A program made the translations under genes and the position numbers. Below the pieces are notes generated by a model, which saw only the letters and a program-made list of their open reading frames with translations, had not been told where the DNA came from and did not search any database. This document shows, piece after piece, positions 59,105 through 64,000 of a stretch of 64,000 nucleotides of DNA (position 1 is its first letter; each line of letters starts with the position of its first letter). The stretch spans positions 1 to 64,000 of the forward strand of contig JACKMT010000001.1 of NCBI GenBank assembly GCA_024235255.1, written 5' to 3'. The DNA is from Chromatiaceae bacterium (GTDB taxonomy: Bacteria > Pseudomonadota > Gammaproteobacteria > Chromatiales > Chromatiaceae).

Positions 59105-60416
59105 GGCGCTGACCGGTGTATTGCTGCTTTGTGTCCTGGTATTTTTTGCGCTGGGTGCGCCGGTGGCGCTGGCACTGGGTGGCATTGCCATGGCGATAGG
59201 ATACATGGTCTGGGGGGATGGTATTTTCAATGTCATACCTACCACCCTTGAAGCGACCTATTTTAGTTTCGTCCTGCTGGCGATACCGCTTTATATCTAC
59301 ATGGGGCAGTTGCTCACCAAGTCGGGAATCGGTGACGCGATGTTCAATGCCACCCAAATGGTTATCGGAAAAGTGAGAGGGTCTCTGGCAATCAGCGTGA
59401 TCGGTGTCTGCTCAATGATCGGCGCAATGGTCGGTATCATCGGCGCCGGAATCATGACTTCCGGCAGTATTGCACTGAAACCGATGCTGGACCGAGGTTA
59501 CAACAAAAGACTGGCGCTGGGCGTGATCATGGCCGGTGGTGCGTTGGGTATTCTGATTCCCCCAAGTATCCCGATGATCATGTTTGCGGCATCCACCCAG
59601 AATTCGGTTGGCAGGATGTTTCTGGGCGCGATGATGCCGGCTCTGCTGACGATCTGCATACTGATCCTCTACGTGGTGATCAGTTGCCGCCTGGATCCGG
59701 ATCGAGCTCCGATGGACCACGAGCAGGAGGATGCCCCTGCACTGACGCCCAAAGAAAAATTCAGGATTGCGCGGGACGGGTTCTTTTCGATCCTGCTGAT
59801 TGTTGCCGTACTCGGCAGTATTATCTCGGGCATCGCGACACCGACAGAGTCCGGGGCGATCGGTGTCGTCGGCGCTATTTTGTTGGCAATCCTCTTTAAA
59901 CGTTTCAAACTGGAAATGTTCCGGTCTGCAGGTTTTCATACAGCCACGCTGGTTAGTGTTGCCATGTGGATTATCTTTGGCGCATCGGTTTTCAGCAATT
60001 TCCACCTATTGATGGGTGTACAGAGCATGGTGGCGGATTTTACCGCTAGCCTTGATCTGCCGCCGATTGCGATCATTATCATGTTTCAAGTCATTATGCT
60101 GCTGTTGGGATTCATCATCGACGAGTTTATTATTGTGTTGATGTGCTCTCCTCTGTTTACGCCAATTGCTGTTTCCCTGGGGTATGATCCGATCTGGTTC
60201 GGGGTGTTGATGATCATCAATATCCTGATTGCGGTGCAGACGCCGCCGTACGGTTTTGCACTGTTTTATCTGAAGGGTATAGCTCCGATGGGCGTCAATA
60301 TGGCGGATATTTACAGATCGGTCACACCGTTCATCATGGTGAATCTGCTGGTGCTCGTGCTTTGCATGATCTTTCCGCAAATCATTCTCTGGTTGCCCAA
60401 TCTGGTGATGGGGTAG
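59094..60416 (+). CDS. TRAP transporter large permease (DctM type)
   Basis: A 440-residue permease with about 12 helices: LGAPVALALGGIAMAIGYMVWG, FVLLAIPLYIYMGQLLTKSGIGDAMF, MAGGALGILIPPSIPMIMFAAST, GIATPTESGAIGVVGAILLA and QTPPYGFALFYLKGIAP. CAGGAGG lies 6 bases before ATG 59094. It ends 7 bases before the convergent hydrolase gene. The transporter likely imports an organic acid chosen by the LysR-controlled operon. Confidence 0.94.
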   Translation: MGIEALTGVLLLCVLVFFALGAPVALALGGIAMAIGYMVWGDGIFNVIPTTLEATYFSFVLLAIPLYIYMGQLLTKSGIGDAMFNATQMVIGKVRGSLAISVIGVCSMIGAMVGIIGAGIMTSGSIALKPMLDRGYNKRLALGVIMAGGALGILIPPSIPMIMFAASTQNSVGRMFLGAMMPALLTICILILYVVISCRLDPDRAPMDHEQEDAPALTPKEKFRIARDGFFSILLIVAVLGSIISGIATPTESGAIGVVGAILLAILFKRFKLEMFRSAGFHTATLVSVAMWIIFGASVFSNFHLLMGVQSMVADFTASLDLPPIAIIIMFQVIMLLLGFIIDEFIIVLMCSPLFTPIAVSLGYDPIWFGVLMIINILIAVQTPPYGFALFYLKGIAPMGVNMADIYRSVTPFIMVNLLVLVLCMIFPQIILWLPNLVMG

Positions 60417-60423
60417 CCTACCT

Positions 60424-61158
60424 TCATGGCATATGCCGATCGAACCAGGTCACCATTCTATCGGTGCATTGAATCCAGTCATCCACCGCCATTAAGTGCC
60501 CGGAGTTGGGGTAGTTCAAATACTCGAAGCGTTGCGCATGGTCAGCGTAGGCTCGCTGCAGCCTGGCGTGAAACTGCTCCGCTTCGGCAGCGGGAACGAT
60601 CTCGTCCCTGCCGGCATTCTGTGACAGCAGCCGCACGCTGGAAAATCTCTCCAGGTTCCGGTGCGGGCTGGCGGCCGCAAGCGGCTTCAGTACCGGCGAT
60701 CCGAGTATCGATACTGCCACCTGGATCCTTGGATCCAGGACGATGGCGAGGAAACAAATGTGGCCGCCCATTGAGATGCCGGTAATTCCGATCCTCTCCC
60801 GGTGGATCCACTCCTTCGACAGAAGCTCATCCAGCAGCGATGGAAGCTCCATCGCAGTTTCGCGAATAATGTTAAGAAACAGGCTTGTGCGGGTTGGATG
60901 GCCAAGTGCCATCAGCTGGTCCAGCTTGGGGTCTTTTCGCTGACCATGCCCGACAGCATCCGGTACCACGACGAGATATCCTGCCGCGGCCAACTGCCTG
61001 ATCTCAGCAAGATGTACCTCTTTGGAGGCGCCGAGTCCATGGTAGAAGAGGATGGTTCCTTTCCGTACGGATGCTTGCAGGGTCTGCGAATGGCAAACGA
61101 GCGCCGGAACCCGTCCCAGCAGAAGGGTATTATCTGTCCTAATTCCGGTTAAATTCAT
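60424..61158 (-). CDS. Alpha/beta hydrolase (dienelactone-hydrolase-like)
   Basis: A 244-residue alpha/beta hydrolase: oxyanion region FYHGLGASKE, nucleophile Ser in GITGISMGGHICFLAI (about 137), acid Asp in NAGRDEIVPA and His in YPNSGHLMAVD. It lacks a signal peptide and is probably a cytoplasmic esterase or acyl-peptide-type hydrolase. It converges on the TRAP operon with a 7-base gap. Confidence 0.88.
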   Translation of the reverse strand: MNLTGIRTDNTLLLGRVPALVCHSQTLQASVRKGTILFYHGLGASKEVHLAEIRQLAAAGYLVVVPDAVGHGQRKDPKLDQLMALGHPTRTSLFLNIIRETAMELPSLLDELLSKEWIHRERIGITGISMGGHICFLAIVLDPRIQVAVSILGSPVLKPLAAASPHRNLERFSSVRLLSQNAGRDEIVPAAEAEQFHARLQRAYADHAQRFEYLNYPNSGHLMAVDDWIQCTDRMVTWFDRHMP

Positions 61159-61206
61159 GGTTGACTAACGTACCTGGCGATTGTCCGGTAATAGGTGCTG
61201 TCGGCA

Positions 61207-61701
61207 TCAAGCAGTGTATTTTCCGGGATAGATGAGTTCTATCTGTGCGGGATCGAGCTCAAGCATAAGCCGGTCTCCATAAGCAAGCTTCGGGATGGGA
61301 AGCGTGAGAATCTCTAATACATCAGGCGCCTGAAAATGTTCCGGCTTGGTTTCGGGATGCGGATAGTAGACTAATCCCTCCAGACGGGCCTCCCCATGCC
61401 GCAGCACACTGCACTCCAGGAAGGAGAAATCCTCCGCAGCGGCGATATCACTCCAGCGCAGGGCGTGAAAGTGGTAGCTGGCGCGCGTTATCCTGAACAG
61501 AAGCGGTGCGATCGAGAGGTTGATGGTGCCGGAGTAGAAGCGGTCCAGATCCAGGCCACGCCTGCGGAACTCCGGCTTCTGCAGCGCGATGGTACCTTCC
61601 GGGAAGCGCGGGTCGTTGCAGGCACCGGATGCGACACCGTGTCCGGGCACCACCAGCCCCGGCAGTTGTATGCGGTTTTTCATCCTTTGATTCACCACCA
61701 T
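61207..61701 (-). CDS. Protein resembling archaeal CTP-dependent riboflavin kinase (DUF120)
   Basis: A 164-residue protein without signal peptide. LPGLVVPGHGVASGACNDP at about 13-31 resembles the G-x-V-x-x-G-x-G loop of archaeal RibK. FYSGTINLSIAPL (about 55-67) resembles its YEGTLNL motif. LEGLVYYPHPETKPEHFQAP and DVLEILTLPIPKLAYGDRLML resemble the later strands. This suggests a cradle-loop barrel related to riboflavin kinase, but whether it binds CTP or riboflavin is unknown. Start ATG 61701 or 61683, neither with a strong Shine-Dalgarno site. Confidence 0.6.
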   Translation of the reverse strand: MVVNQRMKNRIQLPGLVVPGHGVASGACNDPRFPEGTIALQKPEFRRRGLDLDRFYSGTINLSIAPLLFRITRASYHFHALRWSDIAAAEDFSFLECSVLRHGEARLEGLVYYPHPETKPEHFQAPDVLEILTLPIPKLAYGDRLMLELDPAQIELIYPGKYTA

Positions 61702-61744
61702 GAGCCGAACATCCGTGTTGAGACTGTAGCAGCAATTCTATGGT

Positions 61745-63310
61745 TTAGTGCCCGTTACGCCAAGGGCAGACACCGACCTGAAATCCGTCGTCGTCCCGCA
61801 ACAGCGCCGTCTCGGTGAGCAGGTTCCAAAAACCCATGTAATCCCAGGATCCCTTAGCGAAGGTGAGTCCGAACCATACGTGAGCCCGGCCTCTACTGGC
61901 GTGGGTGACGTTGTCGTTGAAATAGGGGTCACAGTCGGGCGCCGGGGAGCGGGTGACGATCGTCGCCGTGTTGGAATTCTCCTCCGTCCCGCTGCTGCCG
62001 GTAAAACCAATCCGGTAGCTGTATTTCGTATCCGGCAGGAGACCGCGGTCGACATGACTGCCGCTCGTCTGCGGCATGTCGGCGACGCGTTCAAACTGGT
62101 CGGTGTTACCCGGCGCCCGGTAGAGACGGTATGCCGAGGCAGGCCGGCCGCGGGTCCATACCAGCAATGCCGAGTCGTCGGTGGCATCTATGGCGGACAG
62201 TTCCGGCGGCGTGTCGGTGAAAAGCGGCTGCTCGGGTGTGAAACCTTGTGCGAGATGATCGAGCATGCTGCGGACTGCGCCAATCTGCGCACCGTTTCGA
62301 TAGGCGAAATCGGCGCCGGTATAGCCCCACCAATCCCAGCACCCTTTGGGATTGAACGGGCCCAGACTGGTTGCCACGGTTTGCGGATACAGCACGATGA
62401 TCCTGTTGTTATCCGCCCACTGGTTATAACCGGCATAGCGATAAAACTGGTCATTCACCTCGCCGGCATACTGGCGGCAGCCATGAAACGCGATATGCAC
62501 GCGGCAGAGCTCGCCGCGGGAGCAGGATGCCGGCAGGTATAGATAACCCTCCCTTGCCAAGCCTACCCGATGGCTGTCACCCTGAGTAAAAGCGCTCTGA
62601 TCGAAGGCGAGCAACTCGCCGGCTGGCGCCGCTGCTGCCGGATCGGAGAGCTTTCCATAGATATGCTGCAGCAGCAGTCCGGCGCCGTCGTAATCACAGT
62701 CGTTAATGAAAACGCCACCGGTCAGCGAGCATTCAGTGCCGTGATGTTGCGTGATCATCGCATGACCAGCGCCCAGCGTTTTCTGATAAAAGACATGCGC
62801 AGACGGAACATAGTGCGTAATGTACGCATAGAGGCTGTCCATAACCGACTGTTTCACAACTCCGTCGTTGTAGCCGGCAAACAGCCAGACCCGGTGCCGG
62901 AGAATATTATCCGTAGCAGCGATTAAGCCGTTGGCGGCGGCGGTTTCAGTCTCTACAATTGCCTTTTGCGGGTCGGGTTGTCCCTGCATGCAGGTTCCCA
63001 GCGCGGTAGTGACCCCTTCGGCACCGCAGCGGTAGGGACCGCCGCCGAATATTGCGCTCCCGAGCATAATGTCCGAATGGGCAATGGCAAATTGCAGCGC
63101 CATGTAACCACCTGAGGAGACTCCCGAAGCCGAGGTCTGTGTCAGATCAATGTTAAGCGTGGGAAGCGGTGCTGCCGGAGCAGTGACCGTCGGCAGCAGA
63201 AACAGTAATAATCGGAAGAGCGTGAGAACGTTGTTCCTGAATCCGGTCGATCTACTCATCTTCTCAGTCATACAGTTCATGTCCGTTCTGAATTCGCGCA
63301 CCAGAACCAT
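61745..63310 (-). CDS. Secreted PHB depolymerase with FN3 domain
   Basis: A 521-residue exported esterase. The signal helix is LTLFRLLLFLLPTVTAPAA (about 29-47). The catalytic domain (about 50-370) has the lipase box GVSSGGYMALQFA, HRVWLFAGYNDGVV with an Asp, and a His in LGAGHAMITQ. CRVHIAFHGCRQY and DWWGYTGADFAYRNGAQI support the PHB-depolymerase family. A fibronectin type III domain (PPELSAIDATDDSALLVW to GFTGSSGTEENSNTATI) follows, then a C-terminal module with CDPYFNDNVTHASRGRAHVW. It should hydrolyse extracellular poly-hydroxyalkanoate. The exact start among several Met near the N-terminus is uncertain. Confidence 0.88.
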   Translation of the reverse strand: MVLVREFRTDMNCMTEKMSRSTGFRNNVLTLFRLLLFLLPTVTAPAAPLPTLNIDLTQTSASGVSSGGYMALQFAIAHSDIMLGSAIFGGGPYRCGAEGVTTALGTCMQGQPDPQKAIVETETAAANGLIAATDNILRHRVWLFAGYNDGVVKQSVMDSLYAYITHYVPSAHVFYQKTLGAGHAMITQHHGTECSLTGGVFINDCDYDGAGLLLQHIYGKLSDPAAAAPAGELLAFDQSAFTQGDSHRVGLAREGYLYLPASCSRGELCRVHIAFHGCRQYAGEVNDQFYRYAGYNQWADNNRIIVLYPQTVATSLGPFNPKGCWDWWGYTGADFAYRNGAQIGAVRSMLDHLAQGFTPEQPLFTDTPPELSAIDATDDSALLVWTRGRPASAYRLYRAPGNTDQFERVADMPQTSGSHVDRGLLPDTKYSYRIGFTGSSGTEENSNTATIVTRSPAPDCDPYFNDNVTHASRGRAHVWFGLTFAKGSWDYMGFWNLLTETALLRDDDGFQVGVCPWRNGH

Positions 63311-63435
63311 TTGCCATTGCCATTAAATATTCGGTGGACTAAGAGCAGGGGCCTCGCTGTGTTGGCCTGGAGGTCGCACCTCTCTTCTGGCTGCTGATGT
63401 TCTCGATCCGAAACTGTAACTCATTCAGTCCGCTT

Positions 63436-63573
63436 GGATTTATTATCCAAATCTGGGCCGACGGTTGCGAGAAACTACTGCTCCTTCTGTCGCTGGTGAG
63501 CACGCCGCCGGTATTTCTGGGCGGCAGTTTTTATTCGGTCGAAATGTTGCCCAGAGCCTGGCAAACAGTGACG
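63436..63573 (+). pseudogene. Remnant of an ABC-2 type permease
   Basis: Over 46 codons the plus strand reads GFIIQIWADGCEKLLLLLS, then VSTPPVFLGGSFYSVEMLP and RAWQTVT. This matches the C-terminal conserved core of YadH-like ABC-2 permeases (GFIIGIWADG..., TPLTFLGGVFYSIDMLPPFWQ). The matching stops abruptly on both sides and no start, ATPase gene or remaining helices are present. It is a decayed fragment of a polysaccharide- or drug-export permease, next to a glycosyltransferase. Confidence 0.72.
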
Positions 63574-63706
63574 CCGGTCAATTGCACAGACGATTTGTAT
63601 TTTTACTCAAGAGTATCATAAATGAGCCGCTTTTTAGATTAAAATTCAGGATCTTGCAGTTACAGGGGAAATACGGTGATTAATTATGGTTGAGGAGAGC
63701 ATGTAG

Positions 63707-64000
63707 GTGAGTGAGGAGCCCCGGAAAAAACAGAAAGAGATATCGCCTCGATTTCGAGTGCTGATGTTTAGTATGTATTTTCCTCCCCAATACAGCGGTG
63801 CAGCCAAGCAAGCTATGTCTCTTGCCAAACACCTCCAGAAGCGGGGTCACTATGTGGAATTCGTCACCATTTGTTGGCCAGGGTTGTTGGAGGATGAAGT
63901 TATTGACGGATTTCGTGTCCACCGCGTTTCTGAAGGTAGGGGGTCAAAACACAAAGAGTTACGTTTGTGGTGGGGGCTTTTGTTGTACGGATGGAGTCGA
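63707..64000 (+). CDS. Glycosyltransferase family 4, N-terminal part
   Basis: The frame opens at GTG 63707, preceded by GAGGAG at 63692-63697, and runs off the window end. The 98 visible residues include VLMFSMYFPPQYSGAAKQA, MSLAKHLQKRGHYVEFVT and GFRVHRVSEG, the usual start of a GT-B, GT4-type glycosyltransferase. It is probably the first or early gene of a polysaccharide cluster to the right. Acceptor and sugar cannot be predicted. Confidence 0.85.
   Translation, partial: MSEEPRKKQKEISPRFRVLMFSMYFPPQYSGAAKQAMSLAKHLQKRGHYVEFVTICWPGLLEDEVIDGFRVHRVSEGRGSKHKELRLWWGLLLYGWSR

Noticed and set aside
63504..63534. GCCGCC...GGCGGC hairpin followed by TTTTT, looking like an intrinsic terminator
   Set aside because: The bases are explained as codons of the decayed permease core (TPPVFLGGSFY), so the stem is probably incidental.
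1..64000. tRNA genes, CRISPR arrays, prophage or IS transposases
   Set aside because: No cloverleaf, regularly spaced repeats, phage structural genes or transposase motifs were seen on either strand.

Overview
The window reads as a chromosome segment of a GC-rich free-living or symbiotic gammaproteobacterium. Support comes from E. coli-like gene pairs (ybbA/ybbP next to tesA, ygiB/ygiC, HspQ, DNA polymerase II, Kbp), a fused exosortase A/EpsI protein, a DsrE-family protein and two TRAP transporters. My best guess is a marine, possibly sulfur-oxidising lineage (Chromatiales or Sedimenticola-like). That is an inference from gene content only. No rRNA, tRNA, phage, IS transposase or CRISPR array was recognised.

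Layout, left to right. 0-4 kb is the end of a polysaccharide cluster: truncated gmd, fcl, an inserted vapBC-type pair and xrtA. 4-11 kb holds a secreted VWA protein with four repeats, Kbp, two inverted-repeat elements and a three-gene coiled-coil cluster. 11-12.5 kb is an AT-richer patch with a second vapBC and a small secreted protein. 12.5-20 kb holds an orphan PqiC-like lipoprotein, polB, ybbP, ybbA, tesA and a phytase-like protein. 20-23 kb is a MotA/MotB-like motor pair with a lipoprotein. 23-29 kb is sensory and envelope-stress genes: a PAS protein, an MCP with a solo periplasmic sensor, and ygiC/ygiB homologues. 28.7-31.4 kb is a likely operon of a SagB-like double nitroreductase and LrgA/LrgB. 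31.5-37 kb is housekeeping and hypothetical genes (DUF971, HspQ, TPR, DUF2971, DsrE2-like, HMA-like, SelO).

37-48 kb is a carbon-utilisation region: malate synthase G, tartronate-semialdehyde reductase-like protein, D-glycerate/hydroxypyruvate dehydrogenase, a two-helix microprotein, an amidase, a TRAP transporter and methylmalonate-semialdehyde dehydrogenase. Together they suggest uptake of a carboxylate or amide and its entry into central metabolism through glyoxylate or an acyl-CoA. 48-55 kb holds a cation-efflux protein and a redox operon (2Fe-2S/FAD reductase, membrane cytochrome b, octaheme cytochrome c). The redox operon is divergent from a PepSY-response regulator-histidine kinase operon that has a PmrA-like box in its promoter. 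55-60.4 kb ends with a LysR regulator and a second TRAP transporter. 60.4-63.3 kb is hydrolases: an alpha/beta hydrolase, a protein resembling archaeal riboflavin kinase, and a PHB depolymerase. The right edge carries a decayed ABC-2 permease fragment and the start of a GT4 glycosyltransferase, so polysaccharide genes flank the window on both sides.

The observations I find most worth a second look are the three-gene coiled-coil cluster, the stand-alone motor pair, the octaheme redox operon with its two-component neighbour, the SagB-LrgAB operon, the archaeal riboflavin-kinase-like protein, and the hairpins that follow the substrate-binding gene in both TRAP operons.
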